From the NCBI RefSeq assembly GCF_003315295.1, contig NZ_QNRI01000010.1:1-64000 (forward strand): a stretch of 64,000 bases of DNA, given 5' to 3'. Positions 38,606 to 47,143 of this stretch are shown piece by piece (positions within the stretch are counted from its first letter, which is position 1; every line of letters starts with the position of its first letter). Position numbers and translations under genes: made by a program. Source of the DNA: Paraliobacillus ryukyuensis. Lineage in GTDB: Bacteria > Bacillota > Bacilli > Bacillales > Amphibacillaceae. The notes beneath the pieces were generated by a model. It was not told where the DNA came from. It ran no database searches and saw only the letters and a list, made by a program, of their open reading frames with translations.

Positions 38606-39052
38606 TTATAGATACATATTTTGTTTTTGTTTATTTTCCTCTGTAAGAAAGTTAATAAAAATTTGCAAGCTCATTTTAGAGTGTTTTTTCACCATATTAA
38701 TATAAGCATTTTTCTTATCATCCGCAATGATACTACTAGTTTCAATCCGTTCAATCATGTGATTTTTTCCAATTCGATGAATTTGTTTATTTACATGTTT
38801 TGACTCTTTATAAAGCGCGATACCAATAGCTGTTATCAACGCATAAATAGATGGAACTAGCAGTTGATCAAAACCTACTCCACCTTGGAAGAATGTTAAT
38901 AATAAATTAAACCCGCCAACAATCATTAGTGGAAATGCAAACATCACATATTTAGAATTTTTCTTCATTAACGGTTGTATTTGTTCTGTTATTTTTTCCA
39001 TTTCTCTTTTAATAAAAGGTGGCATATTTTCAAATAATAAAGGATTCATCAT
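38606..39052 (-). CDS. DUF5392 membrane protein under a manganese riboswitch
   Basis: A 148-residue protein of the DUF5392/YwnF type. Residues about 36-56 and 62-82 are membrane segments, the N-terminus (FIKREMEKITEQIQPLMKK) and the C-terminal 60 residues are helical and charged. No transport or catalytic motif is visible. The ATG at 39052 follows AAAAGGAGAGG; the longer frame is rejected. Upstream lie a 17-spaced promoter, a yybP-ykoY riboswitch and its terminator, so the gene should be turned on by Mn2+. A role in manganese homeostasis is therefore inferred. Confidence 0.75.
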   Translation of the reverse strand: MMNPLLFENMPPFIKREMEKITEQIQPLMKKNSKYVMFAFPLMIVGGFNLLLTFFQGGVGFDQLLVPSIYALITAIGIALYKESKHVNKQIHRIGKNHMIERIETSSIIADDKKNAYINMVKKHSKMSLQIFINFLTEENKQKQNMYL

Positions 39053-39111
39053 TACACCTCTCCTTTTTCTGACCATATTATTACTTGGAATTGTATTTTA
39101 TTACACTGTAT

Positions 39112-39147
39112 GAAAAAAGACCTCCCCAAAAGTAGTGGTAAGGTCTT
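39112..39147 (-). terminator. Riboswitch-controlled terminator
   Basis: On the minus strand AAGACCTTACC pairs with GGGGAGGTCTT ahead of TTTTTT. The stem uses the 3' strand of the aptamer's closing helix, so it is exclusive with the ligand-bound fold. Confidence 0.8.
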
Positions 39148-39238
39148 GCTAACAACTTATGTTGCCAACAAAGCTGAGAATGAAAATTTTCATATCTGTA
39201 CTGACGACTTTGCTGTAAAAGCTACTCCCCTTAAGGAA
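39128..39238 (-). promoter_or_regulatory. yybP-ykoY manganese riboswitch
   Basis: Read on the minus strand, the conserved blocks occur in order: AAGGGGAGTAGC, GCAAAGTCGTCAGTAC, a variable hairpin GAAAATTTTC, AGCTTTGTTGGCAAC, then GTTGTTAGCAAGACCTTACC. The L1 loop (GGGGAGTAGC) and L3 loop (TTAGCAAGACC) are those that bind Mn2+ in the known aptamers. CTACTTTT would close P1 with GGGAGTAG through G-U pairs and compete with the terminator, giving switch-on by Mn2+. Confidence 0.9.
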
Positions 39239-39256
39239 AATCAATTTCTTATTCTT

Positions 39257-39285
39257 ATTATATATTTTTCTTCTATTGTGGTCAA
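39257..39285 (-). promoter_or_regulatory. SigmaA promoter of the riboswitch transcript
   Basis: On the minus strand TTGACC and TATAAT are separated by exactly 17 bases, placing the start of transcription about ten bases before the aptamer. Confidence 0.8.
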
Positions 39286-39335
39286 TGTTAACGCTTATAA
39301 TCTGCTATAATAGTAGCTATGAAAGGGGTGGTTAG

Positions 39336-40265
39336 TTGATTATTCGACCTCCACAAAAAACAAAACGACTATCACAGTTAGCTATTTTCAAAGAAAGATG
39401 TCAGTTTGAAGCTGAAGATATACTTGAGCAGTATGGAAAAGAATTGGCGGGTTATCTTGGCGAAAAGCGTCTACCCTATTTTATAGATGTGAATACCGCT
39501 TTGTTACACGACGATCTCTATGGTTTGCGTTTGGAAGTTGCGCAGCATCATTTCCAAATGGATGGGTTATTTATATTTCCGACTTTCTTGTTAATTACCG
39601 AAGTGAAACATATGAATGGAAAGCTAGTTGTTAATGACGCTAACCAACTTATTCAAGTGAAAGATGCAATAGAAAAAGTCTATCAACACCCGTTACAACA
39701 AGCTAATTTGCAAAAAGCACAACTTCATCTTCTCTTGCAAGAACTTGGCTATGATCCCCCACCTATTCACACTCTAGTTATCTTCTCACATGATCAAGCG
39801 CAAGTGAACTTCCACCATTCAGACATGCTTCCGATTCATCAATTACCTTTTCGACTAAAAGAATTGAATAATCAATACACGAAAGAAATATTCGGTAAAC
39901 AAGAACGGTACCTGTTAGCCAATAAACTGCTTAGCAAACACCAAGAAAGACCCCTCTCTTTTATCCCAACGATGAGTAATGTACGAAAAGGAGCCCTTTG
40001 TAAGAAGTGTAAGTTTAACATTATGAGACGTACGTATGGCACTTGGACGTGTACAGAATGCGGTCTTCAAAATAAAACTGCGCATATCAGCGCATTAAAA
40101 GACTTTGCTTATCTTTTTGGTCCACGTATAACTAATAAACAATTTAGAGATTTTCTTCTGATCGACTCTAAATATACTGCATCACGGTTATTAAGAAGCA
40201 TGAATTTAAAAGTTAGAGGGCAGACATATCAACGCCAGTATGATTTATCCAACTTTATTGAATAA
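39336..40265 (+). CDS. NERD-domain protein with C-terminal zinc ribbon
   Basis: A 309-residue protein with a nuclease-related (NERD) domain at about residues 36-150; ALLHDDLYGLRLEVAQHHFQMDGLF-type strands and the catalytic-like ITEVKHMNGK are visible. The C-terminal part has a four-Cys ribbon (CKKCK near 220 and CTECG near 237). NERD proteins are thought to be DNA-processing nucleases, mostly unproven. The start is a TTG behind AAAGGGGTGG. The gene is divergent from the riboswitch transcript. Confidence 0.82.
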   Translation: MIIRPPQKTKRLSQLAIFKERCQFEAEDILEQYGKELAGYLGEKRLPYFIDVNTALLHDDLYGLRLEVAQHHFQMDGLFIFPTFLLITEVKHMNGKLVVNDANQLIQVKDAIEKVYQHPLQQANLQKAQLHLLLQELGYDPPPIHTLVIFSHDQAQVNFHHSDMLPIHQLPFRLKELNNQYTKEIFGKQERYLLANKLLSKHQERPLSFIPTMSNVRKGALCKKCKFNIMRRTYGTWTCTECGLQNKTAHISALKDFAYLFGPRITNKQFRDFLLIDSKYTASRLLRSMNLKVRGQTYQRQYDLSNFIE

Positions 40266-40294
40266 AGATTAAGTGTTGTTAAAGATTTGATGAT

Positions 40295-40407
40295 CTTGTT
40301 GCAACTTTCGCGAGCTTGTTGCAACTTTTGCGATTTTGTTGCGACTTTTGCGATTTTGTTGCGACTTTCGCGATCTTGTTGCGACTTTCGAAATCTTGTT
40401 GCAACTA
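40295..40407 (+). repeat. 20-bp tandem repeat, about 5.6 units
   Basis: The unit CTTGTTGCGACTTTTGCGAT recurs with small changes at 40295, 40315, 40335, 40355, 40375 and partly 40395. Variation alternates GCAAC with GCGAC and TTTCG with TTTTG. No spacers separate the units, and 20 is not a multiple of three, so it is neither CRISPR nor coding repeats. Confidence 0.9.
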
Positions 40408-40423
40408 CACCAAATGTAAAAGA

Positions 40424-40456
40424 AAAAGAGAACTTTTCACATAGAAAAGCTCTCTC
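40424..40456 (-). terminator. Terminator of the arginine-type ABC operon
   Basis: AGAGAACTTTT and AAAAGCTCTCT pair with one mismatch, and the minus strand continues TTTTTC after the stem. Confidence 0.7.
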
Positions 40457-40466
40457 TAAATAATGA

Positions 40467-41189
40467 CTATAATATTTTTTCTAAAAAGGAAGCTGCTCGT
40501 TCTGTTTTTGGTGCATCAAAAAAGGAAGTTGGCTCTCCTTCTTCAACTAATACACCATGATCTAAGAAAAGCACACGATCAGCAACTTCTCGTGCAAAGC
40601 CCATCTCATGTGTTACTACTGCCATCGTCATGCCAGAATGCGCGAGATCCTTCATTACGTCTAATACCTCTTTTACCATCTCAGGGTCTAAGGCTGACGT
40701 TGGTTCATCGAATAACATTAATTCTGGTTCCATCGCTAAAGCTCTTGCAATAGCGACCCGTTGTTTTTGCCCACCGGATAAACTACTTGGATAGGCATCT
40801 GCTTTATCCGATAATCCTACTTTGGCAAGTAAGTCCATTGCTTTTTCTTGAGCAGCAAGTTTTGATTCTTTTCTTACTTTCATTGGTGCATAAGTGAGAT
40901 TGTCCAATACAGATAGGTGTGGAAACAAGTGAAAATGTTGAAACACCATACCAATTTGTTCGCGCGCTTTCATAATATTTGTCTTCGGATCAGTTAATTC
41001 CTGATTATTAACAACAATTTTACCGTCTGTTGGTTTTTCCAATAGATTGATACACCGTAAAAAAGTAGATTTACCTGAACCCGAAGGCCCGATAATGGAT
41101 ACGACTTCCCCTTTTTTTATTTCAGTTGATATATCAGATAATACTTCATTATTTCCGAATTTTTTTGTTAAATGTTCGACTTTAATCAC
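40467..41189 (-). CDS. artR: Arginine-type amino-acid ABC transporter ATP-binding protein
   Basis: A 240-residue polar-amino-acid ATPase with Walker [10 protein letters not shown] (near residue 34), [11 protein letters not shown], signature [15 protein letters not shown], Walker [16 protein letters not shown] and [13 protein letters not shown]. The start is a GTG behind GGAGG, and it overlaps the permease gene by eight bases. The set of three genes follows the order binding protein, permease, ATPase of B. subtilis artPQR; the subclass rests on similarity of the binding protein and on an ARG-box-like site. Confidence 0.82.
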   Translation of the reverse strand: MIKVEHLTKKFGNNEVLSDISTEIKKGEVVSIIGPSGSGKSTFLRCINLLEKPTDGKIVVNNQELTDPKTNIMKAREQIGMVFQHFHLFPHLSVLDNLTYAPMKVRKESKLAAQEKAMDLLAKVGLSDKADAYPSSLSGGQKQRVAIARALAMEPELMLFDEPTSALDPEMVKEVLDVMKDLAHSGMTMAVVTHEMGFAREVADRVLFLDHGVLVEEGEPTSFFDAPKTERAASFLEKIL

Positions 41190-41841
41190 TTACACTCATC
41201 CTCCGTTCCAAGAGCCTCCCGATTATCGTTAGACCCATAACCATTAACCAGTATAGCACACCTACAAATAGTAACGGTTCAAAATTACGATATAAGTCTG
41301 CCCCCACTACTTGCGCCCGTCTCATTAAATCTAGATAACCAATTGTGGAAACTAATGCTGACTCTTTGGTTAAGGTAATGAATTCATTCATTAATGCTGG
41401 TAAAATATTTTTCATTGCTTGCGGTAAAATAATATCCGTCATCCTTTGACGATAAGGTATACCTAAGGCAATTGCCGCTTCTGTTTGACCTCTATCAACG
41501 GCATTAATACCTGCTCTAATTATTTCTGATACATAAGCAGATGAATTTAAACCAAATGCTAATATTGCTGATAGAAATGGTGTGATGTCGTACCCTGTTA
41601 ATTGTGGTACGGCAAAATAAATAATCATTAATTGCAAAATTAATGGTGTGCCTCGAAAAATAGATGTATATGCATCAGCAAACCATCTTAGTGGACGGAC
41701 ATGATTAATTTTAAATAAGGCCAAAATGGTACCTAGTATAAATCCAAATATAATAGCAAAAAACACAAATTTTAACGTTACCCATATTCCTTCTAACATA
41801 AAAGGAATATAAGGCACAATTTGGCTAAAATCCAAATTCAT
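41182..41841 (-). CDS. artQ: Arginine-type amino-acid ABC transporter permease
   Basis: A 219-residue HisM/ArtQ-type permease with five membrane segments and the docking motif [21 protein letters not shown] near residue 105 (shown here split). [17 protein letters not shown] near 62 is the usual substrate-loop motif. GAGGTG precedes the ATG, 30 bp after the binding-protein gene. It forms a homodimer in family members. Confidence 0.85.
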   Translation of the reverse strand: MNLDFSQIVPYIPFMLEGIWVTLKFVFFAIIFGFILGTILALFKINHVRPLRWFADAYTSIFRGTPLILQLMIIYFAVPQLTGYDITPFLSAILAFGLNSSAYVSEIIRAGINAVDRGQTEAAIALGIPYRQRMTDIILPQAMKNILPALMNEFITLTKESALVSTIGYLDLMRRAQVVGADLYRNFEPLLFVGVLYWLMVMGLTIIGRLLERRMSVSD

Positions 41842-41871
41842 GCCTTACACCTCTTTTCTTTCAAGTATATT

Positions 41872-42663
41872 TTATTCTTCTGACAACCATTTATCCTTTA
41901 ACTCTTGTAACTTTCCATTCTCTTCTGCTTGAGCTAGAACTTCGTTGACATCATCAACTAATTCACTACCTTTAGGAAAGGCAATCCCCATTCCAGGAGA
42001 ACTACTTGTTGGATCATCAAATCCAGCCAAGTCTTGTTCTTCAATATATCCTTTTGCGACTGATTTATCCATATAAGCTACATCAATTCGGTTGGAAATT
42101 AATTCTTGAATTAATGTTGGTCCGTTATCAACTGCTTTAATTTCAAAATCCATGTCTTCTTGAAGTTTTTCTGCCCCCGTTTGTTGAATTGTGCCCAATT
42201 GCACCCCAACTGTTTTTCCTTCAATATCATCTACTGAAGTAATATCAGAATCTTTCAAGGTCACAAACATTTCACCCGAGTGATGATATTCTTTGGAAAA
42301 GTCAACATTTTGTTTACGCTCTTCTGTTGTCGACATTCCAGATAACACCATATCGACGCGCTCATTTTGTAGAGCGCCAATTAAACCATCGAATTTCATA
42401 TCAGTAATTTTTAGTTCATACCCGAGTTCGTCCGCGATATAGTTTGCTAAATCAATGTCAAATCCTTCAATATCACCAGCTTCATTTCTTGATTCAAATG
42501 GAGCGAAATCAGCTGATGTAGCCATTTCTAATACTTCTTTATCTTCTGAACTAGTTGCATCTGTATTTTCACTACTATCTTCTTCTCCTGTTGTCCCACA
42601 TCCAGATAATAAAATAGTGAAGAATCCAATAAATGCAATAAATAATAATAAATGTTTTTTCAT
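41872..42663 (-). CDS. artP: Arginine-type amino-acid-binding lipoprotein
   Basis: A 263-residue lipoprotein with lipobox LLSGCG (Cys near residue 22) and an acidic Ser/Thr linker. The binding fold shows TSADFAPFE, IEGFDIDLANYIADELGY, ALQNERVDMVLSGM and GKTVGVQLGTIQQTGA, closely like ArtP (YqiX) of B. subtilis. Substrate may be arginine or a related basic amino acid; the sequence alone cannot exclude others. GAGGAAGG precedes the ATG. Confidence 0.82.
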   Translation of the reverse strand: MKKHLLLFIAFIGFFTILLSGCGTTGEEDSSENTDATSSEDKEVLEMATSADFAPFESRNEAGDIEGFDIDLANYIADELGYELKITDMKFDGLIGALQNERVDMVLSGMSTTEERKQNVDFSKEYHHSGEMFVTLKDSDITSVDDIEGKTVGVQLGTIQQTGAEKLQEDMDFEIKAVDNGPTLIQELISNRIDVAYMDKSVAKGYIEEQDLAGFDDPTSSSPGMGIAFPKGSELVDDVNEVLAQAEENGKLQELKDKWLSEE

Positions 42664-42715
42664 GGTTTACGTTCCTTCCTCTAAGTTTTTAAACATCAAT
42701 AATGTATGATTATGA

Positions 42716-42744
42716 ATTCTATCAAATATTTATACATTTGTGAA
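42716..42744 (-). promoter_or_regulatory. SigmaA promoter of artPQR
   Basis: On the minus strand TTCACA and TAGAAT are separated by exactly 17 bases, about 50 bases before the binding-protein start codon. Confidence 0.5.
42721..42738 (-). promoter_or_regulatory. ARG-box-like site in the promoter spacer
   Basis: AATGTATAAATATTTGAT matches the 18-base AhrC/ArgR box of B. subtilis (CATGAATAAAAATTCAAG) at about 12 positions. It fills the spacer between -35 and -10, where a bound arginine repressor would block transcription. Confidence 0.4.
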
Positions 42745-42770
42745 GAAAAAAAATAAAATTGATATTATTT

Positions 42771-43934
42771 TTATTTTTTTTGCGCTTCAATAAATGCTAT
42801 CTTTATCTGGTCTAGTAAATTCGGTTGTGTAATAACATCAGCACCTGTAAGGGCAAGTGAAAGCGCGCCGCGTGCAATAACTTCATGACCTGTTTCAGTG
42901 ATCGTCTGATTAGCAAATTCGGTCGTATGTGCAACAAAACCCGGTTGTCCAAACCCAATATAAGGATGGATAGCAGGGCATACATGACTTACATTCCCCA
43001 TATCGATTGAACCGTAAGATTTTTTTGCTGGCTGAATAACTGTCTCGCCTGCTTGATGCAAATTTTTGTTGAACTGGTCAGACAATATCTGATTGGTACA
43101 CATATCATCATAGCTTAGCTCATAATTACTTATTTTCAAAGTTGCGCCTGTCATCGTAGCTGCCCCATTGGCTATTTGTTTTACTTGTTCTACAACGGTA
43201 TTAAGGTACGTTCGTTCTTTCGCTCTAACATAGAATTGAGCCACGGCATAATCAGGTACAACATTCGCAGCCATGCCACCTTCTGTAATAATGCCATGAA
43301 TTCGAACATCAGGTGTAACATGTTGGCGAAGAGCGTTGATACCATTGAATAATTGAATCACGCTATCAAGTGCATTAATCCCTTTTTCTGGAGAAGCTGC
43401 AGCGTGACTTGTTTTCCCAAAAAACTCAAATTGAATGGCATCCATTGCTAATGATTCACCACTTTCTGTGGAAACATCACCAGGATGCACCATCATCGCA
43501 ACATCAACTTCATCAAATAATCCAGCCTCTGCCATTGGAACTTTTGCTCCGTTGGTCTCTTCTGCAGGCGTACCAAACACAATTACTTTACCGCCGATTT
43601 GATCAAGTACTTTGCTTAATGCAATTCCTGCACCTACGCTCATAGTAGCAATCATATTATGACCGCAACCATGCCCCACGACTGGAAGCGCATCATACTC
43701 AGCCATATATGCAATAGTCGGCCCACTTTTTTTACTATCATATACCGCCTTAAATGAAGTTTCACGATTTACTAAACCAGTTTCAACCTCAAAGTCATGT
43801 TGTTTTAGAAAATCAACCAGTATTCCCATGGAACGAAATTCTTGATCACCTAACTCTGGGTGTTCAAAAAGATCATCACTAATTTTACATAAACTAGTTT
43901 TGAGTTCATGTACCGTAGTATGTAGTTTCTGCAT
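42771..43934 (-). CDS. M20-family amidohydrolase (aminoacylase/AbgB type)
   Basis: A 387-residue metal-dependent amidohydrolase. Metal ligands: His in VVGHGCGHNMIAT (near residue 93), the EE pair in GTPAEETNGAKVP (near 127), His in AMMVHPGDVST and the C-terminal FVAHTTEFANQ. SHAAASPEKGINALDSV is the dimerisation-domain start. It resembles p-aminobenzoyl-glutamate and N-acyl-amino-acid hydrolases; the true substrate is unknown. It lies just upstream of artPQR on the same strand and might process imported compounds, but a 110-bp gap with its own art promoter argues for separate transcription. Confidence 0.82.
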   Translation of the reverse strand: MQKLHTTVHELKTSLCKISDDLFEHPELGDQEFRSMGILVDFLKQHDFEVETGLVNRETSFKAVYDSKKSGPTIAYMAEYDALPVVGHGCGHNMIATMSVGAGIALSKVLDQIGGKVIVFGTPAEETNGAKVPMAEAGLFDEVDVAMMVHPGDVSTESGESLAMDAIQFEFFGKTSHAAASPEKGINALDSVIQLFNGINALRQHVTPDVRIHGIITEGGMAANVVPDYAVAQFYVRAKERTYLNTVVEQVKQIANGAATMTGATLKISNYELSYDDMCTNQILSDQFNKNLHQAGETVIQPAKKSYGSIDMGNVSHVCPAIHPYIGFGQPGFVAHTTEFANQTITETGHEVIARGALSLALTGADVITQPNLLDQIKIAFIEAQKK

Positions 43935-44015
43935 ATTCCTGTCTCCTATCTATGATGAATTATTATACATTATATCGCATAATAATAATTCCATCTAGTA
44001 TTAAGAGAGAGAATC

Positions 44016-44270
44016 TTATTTATCCCATCTAGCACCTTTTGGATCAGGGCATCGTTTATTTGATAGTTTTGCTCGAAAGGCAACAAAGCAACCACAAAAG
44101 CCACACGTTGTTTCATATTGTAAATGCGGACAACTTGCACAAATAGCCAATCGCTCTGAATAAACTTGATCAGAAACGACATTCACTTCAAACATTAACT
44201 GTCCTTCAACTAATGCTTGCACCTCTTCTTTACTATGTCTTACTGTCGCAGAACAGCCTTTGCATGTCAT
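44016..44270 (-). CDS. DUF6171 zinc-finger-like small protein
   Basis: An 84-residue protein with a Cys pattern of two clusters, CKGC near residue 3 and CASCPHL with CGFCGCF and RCPDP later, fitting the DUF6171 type with a zinc site. The ATG at 44270 follows AGGAGGAAT; the longer frame overlapping the exonuclease gene is not supported. It lies 31 bp after the exonuclease stop and is probably cotranscribed. Function is unknown. Confidence 0.68.
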   Translation of the reverse strand: MTCKGCSATVRHSKEEVQALVEGQLMFEVNVVSDQVYSERLAICASCPHLQYETTCGFCGCFVAFRAKLSNKRCPDPKGARWDK

Positions 44271-44301
44271 AGATATTCCTCCTGAGATAGTTAAAATATT
44301 T

Positions 44302-44895
44302 TTAAACTTTTCTCTTCTTTCGTTTAGGGGTGCGATAACTTCGTTCATATAGTTGACCACAAACCAGTCCATGGTGCTGTAGTAATTGCTCGAAATCCAT
44401 TATTTCGTTATCTTTAAACGCTTTCACAATTAAATCTACAACAGCTCTCGAATCCGCTAATGCGTGGTGATGATCAAGCATGATACCATGAATATCTGCT
44501 AGAGTATTAAGCTTATAGTTTACAAGCCCTGGCCACACTTGTCTTGAAAGCATAACCGAGCAAACATATTGTAAATTAGGGTATGGTAATTGATATTGAT
44601 CTAATGATGCTCTTAGCACACTCATATCAAAACTAGCATTATGTGCAACAACCAACTGGTCTTTTAGATAATCTTTTACCCTAGGCCATATATCATAAAA
44701 AGTTGGTGCATCTTGCACATCTGCCTCAGTGATCCCATGAACCCGTATATTTTGTGATTCAAATGGCATCATTGGATTAATGAGACTATAAAACTCGTCG
44801 ATTACACCAGTTTCATTACCGACCACAATCCCGATAGCACAAGCACTATTACGATAACGATTGGCAGTTTCAAAATCAATTGCAACAAAATTCAT
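44302..44895 (-). CDS. DnaQ-like 3'-5' exonuclease
   Basis: A 197-residue DEDD-family exonuclease: ExoI AIDFETANR (residues 5-13), ExoII VVAHNASFDMSVLR near 80 and ExoIII HHALADSRAVVDLI near 142, the last being a DEDDh form (His then Asp five later). After residue 175 a basic tail (TPKRKKRKV) may contact DNA. It matches the stand-alone epsilon-like exonucleases of Bacillus. GGAGAGG precedes the ATG. Confidence 0.87.
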   Translation of the reverse strand: MNFVAIDFETANRYRNSACAIGIVVGNETGVIDEFYSLINPMMPFESQNIRVHGITEADVQDAPTFYDIWPRVKDYLKDQLVVAHNASFDMSVLRASLDQYQLPYPNLQYVCSVMLSRQVWPGLVNYKLNTLADIHGIMLDHHHALADSRAVVDLIVKAFKDNEIMDFEQLLQHHGLVCGQLYERSYRTPKRKKRKV

Positions 44896-44981
44896 TTTAC
44901 CTCTCCTAGATCTAAATAGTATATTTATATTCTAACAAACTATTTCCTTACTTCCCATTAAAAAAATTTGTAATAAAAAAA

Positions 44982-45014
44982 GGTTAAGTGACTAATAAAA
45001 TCACTCAACCTTCA
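44982..45014 (-). terminator. Terminator of iolS
   Basis: AAGGTTAAGTGA and TCACTCAACCTT pair with one G-U or mismatch, and the minus strand continues with seven T residues. Confidence 0.8.
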
Positions 45015-45018
45015 CCTT

Positions 45019-45957
45019 TTATTGTTCTGAGAAGATACTATCGATTCGCTCAATTTCATGTTCTGTTAGCGTAACATCTAATGTTTTTAAGTTGCTAATA
45101 ACTTGTTCTTCGCGTTTCGCTCCAGGAATAATTGCATCGATTGCTGGTTGTGCAAGATACCATGCTAGTACAATATGTGGCACTCCTACACCTTTTTCTT
45201 CTGCAATTCCTCTTACTTGATTTACTTTTTCCAAGTTATGTTCAAATTGACGCCCTTGAAAATGCGCCATGTTTTGACGCAAATCATTAAAGGTTGTGTC
45301 TTTCGTATATTTACCGGCTAATAGACCTGATGCAAGTGGAAAGTATGGAATAAACGTGATATTGTTTTTAGCACAATAAGGTAAGATATCTTTTTCTGCA
45401 TCACGTTGTAACAAGTTATATTCTCCTTGATAAACATCAACTAAGCCATTTTTATTTGCTTCTTTTAGTTGTTCTAAAGAAAAATTAGATACACCAATTG
45501 CTTTAATTTGTCCTTTTTCTTTTAATTCTTGTAGAGCTGCTACTGCTTCATCTTTCGGTGTATGATCATCAGGAAAATGAATGTAAAACAAATCAATATA
45601 ATCCGTTTGTAGACGTTTTAAACTGCTTTCAACAGCTTCAACTAAAAATTCAGGTGAATTATCCATGATCGTTTCATTTCCTACAAATTTATGGGCACCT
45701 TTTGTCGCTATCACTACTTCTTCTCGCTTGCCTGATTCTTTTACAACTTCACCCACTAATTCTTCTGAACGTTCTGGTCCATATATATATGCAGTGTCTA
45801 AGAAGTTAATTCCTTTTTTTAAAGCTGTTCGAACTAAATCTTTTCCAGCCTCTTCATCTAAGTTAGGATATATGTTATGTCCTCCAACCGCATTCGTTCC
45901 TAGTCCAATTGGATTCACATATAAGCCTGATTGTCCTAGTTGTACACGTTGTGTCAT
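45019..45957 (-). CDS. iolS: Aldo/keto reductase IolS
   Basis: A 312-residue NADPH-dependent aldo/keto reductase close to B. subtilis IolS (AKR11A), which is encoded near the inositol genes there. The TIM-barrel tetrad is visible: Asp in [10 protein letters not shown] (near residue 53), Tyr58, Lys in [10 protein letters not shown] (near 84) and His in [19 protein letters not shown] (near 124). [16 protein letters not shown] and [10 protein letters not shown] bind the cofactor. No inositol genes lie nearby here. AAGGAAG precedes the ATG. Confidence 0.87.
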   Translation of the reverse strand: MTQRVQLGQSGLYVNPIGLGTNAVGGHNIYPNLDEEAGKDLVRTALKKGINFLDTAYIYGPERSEELVGEVVKESGKREEVVIATKGAHKFVGNETIMDNSPEFLVEAVESSLKRLQTDYIDLFYIHFPDDHTPKDEAVAALQELKEKGQIKAIGVSNFSLEQLKEANKNGLVDVYQGEYNLLQRDAEKDILPYCAKNNITFIPYFPLASGLLAGKYTKDTTFNDLRQNMAHFQGRQFEHNLEKVNQVRGIAEEKGVGVPHIVLAWYLAQPAIDAIIPGAKREEQVISNLKTLDVTLTEHEIERIDSIFSEQ

Positions 45958-46029
45958 TTGTATACTTCCTTTCTTTGTTTTTATCTATAACATACAAAAT
46001 TTACCCATAATTATTTAGATGTAAACATA

Positions 46030-46061
46030 AAAAAAGCTGAACTGGAATGTTCAGCTTTTAC
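46030..46061 (-). terminator. Terminator of the YebC-family gene
   Basis: AAAAGCTGAAC and GTTCAGCTTTT pair across a six-base loop, with seven T residues on the minus strand. Confidence 0.85.
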
Positions 46062-46065
46062 TAAG

Positions 46066-46785
46066 CTAGTTTGCTAAATCTACATTATGATAAATTTGTT
46101 GCACATCTTCTAAATCATCTAACGCTTCAATCAATTTTTCAAATTGTTCTTGATCTTCTTCAGAAAGGACTACTTCGGATTGCGCTAACATGGTCCTTTC
46201 AGCTACAGAAAACTCTGTAATCCCTTGTTGTTTAAGTACTTCTTGTACATGATGGAATTGTTCTGGTTCTGCATAAACAATAACAGCATCATCTTCTTCT
46301 AGAATATCGCGTACATCTACTTCTGCTTCCATCAACCATTCCAATACTTCATCGGCAGAATTTCCTTCAAAACCAATAACGGCTGTCGCATCAAACATAT
46401 AAGCAACGGAACCATTTACACCCATGTTTCCACCATTCTTACTGAATGCTGCACGAACATCAGCTGCCGTTCGATTAACATTATTGGTAAGTGTGTCAAC
46501 GATTATCATAGAACCATTTGGTCCAAAGCCTTCATAACGTAATTCATCATAGTTCTCATCTAATCCGCCTTTTGCTTTTTCAATAGCTTTATCGATAATG
46601 TGTTTTGGAACACTATATGTTTTTGCACGTTCTAGTACAAATTTTAAATGTTGATTTGATTCTGGATCCGGCTCTCCTTGTTTAGCTGCTACATAAATTT
46701 CTCTACCAAATTTAGCATAGATACGACTAGTATTTGCATCTTTGGAAGCTTTTTTCTCTTTAATATTATTCCATTTACGTCCCAT
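46066..46785 (-). CDS. YebC/PmpR family regulator or translation factor
   Basis: A 239-residue YebC-family protein, with [20 protein letters not shown] at the N-terminus, [13 protein letters not shown] near residue 118 and the acidic third domain. Older work calls these transcriptional regulators; recent reports show YebC proteins relieve ribosome stalling at polyproline. B. subtilis has two, YrbC and YeeI; the residues here fit YeeI better by length and start. GAGAGG precedes the ATG. Confidence 0.9.
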   Translation of the reverse strand: MGRKWNNIKEKKASKDANTSRIYAKFGREIYVAAKQGEPDPESNQHLKFVLERAKTYSVPKHIIDKAIEKAKGGLDENYDELRYEGFGPNGSMIIVDTLTNNVNRTAADVRAAFSKNGGNMGVNGSVAYMFDATAVIGFEGNSADEVLEWLMEAEVDVRDILEEDDAVIVYAEPEQFHHVQEVLKQQGITEFSVAERTMLAQSEVVLSEEDQEQFEKLIEALDDLEDVQQIYHNVDLAN

Positions 46786-46944
46786 TTAAAATCCTCTCAC
46801 TTTCTATTTCTAACTTTATAAATACGAAATATTAGTTAAGTACCTAACATATTATACCGTAAAACCAAGATTTGTTAAGTGAATTTCATGAAAACATTTT
46901 TTTAATCATTACAGTTTAGTGAAGAATTGCAGTAATTCTTTCAT

Positions 46945-46985
46945 AAAAAAAAACTAACCTAGCACTTCATGCTAGGTTAGTTTCA
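46945..46985 (-). terminator. Terminator after the small membrane peptide gene
   Basis: AAACTAACCTAGCA and TGCTAGGTTAGTTT form a perfect 14-bp stem with a five-base loop, then eight or more T residues on the minus strand. Confidence 0.88.
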
Positions 46986-46987
46986 TC

Positions 46988-47086
46988 TTAATGAAAATCT
47001 CTTCTATGTTCAGCTTCACGTGAAAACAACACATACGCAATTGCTGAAGCGAATGTTATTAGTGTGACAAGCAACGTGTTTTTCAT
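46988..47086 (-). CDS. 32-residue membrane peptide downstream of ndh
   Basis: A tiny frame beginning MKNTLLVTLITFASAIAYVL, with one membrane helix (4-21) and a charged tail ending EHRRDFH. GGAGG lies nine bases upstream and a strong terminator begins three bases after its stop, so it looks like a real gene. It is 57 bp from ndh on the same strand. No family was recognised. Confidence 0.6.
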   Translation of the reverse strand: MKNTLLVTLITFASAIAYVLFSREAEHRRDFH

Positions 47087-47143
47087 GAACGGAATCCTCC
47101 TTCAATCATTACAATATAAGCTTGCTTTCTATTTATCTGCTAC

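Noticed and set aside
39110-39310. 67-codon plus-strand open frame
   Set aside because: It lies wholly on the opposite strand of the riboswitch and its promoter, has no ribosome site, and its openness is explained by the conserved RNA blocks.
40295-40407. CRISPR-like array
   Set aside because: Units are directly adjacent with no spacers and no cas genes are in the window.
40463-40753. 96-codon plus-strand frame rich in Leu and His
   Set aside because: It is the antisense shadow of the artR ATPase gene, whose Walker and signature motifs are intact.
43409-43645. 78-codon plus-strand frame rich in Gln and Leu
   Set aside because: It is the antisense shadow of the M20 amidohydrolase.
43970-44182. 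70-codon minus-strand frame
   Set aside because: It overlaps the DUF6171 gene in another frame and lacks both a ribosome site and the Cys clusters.
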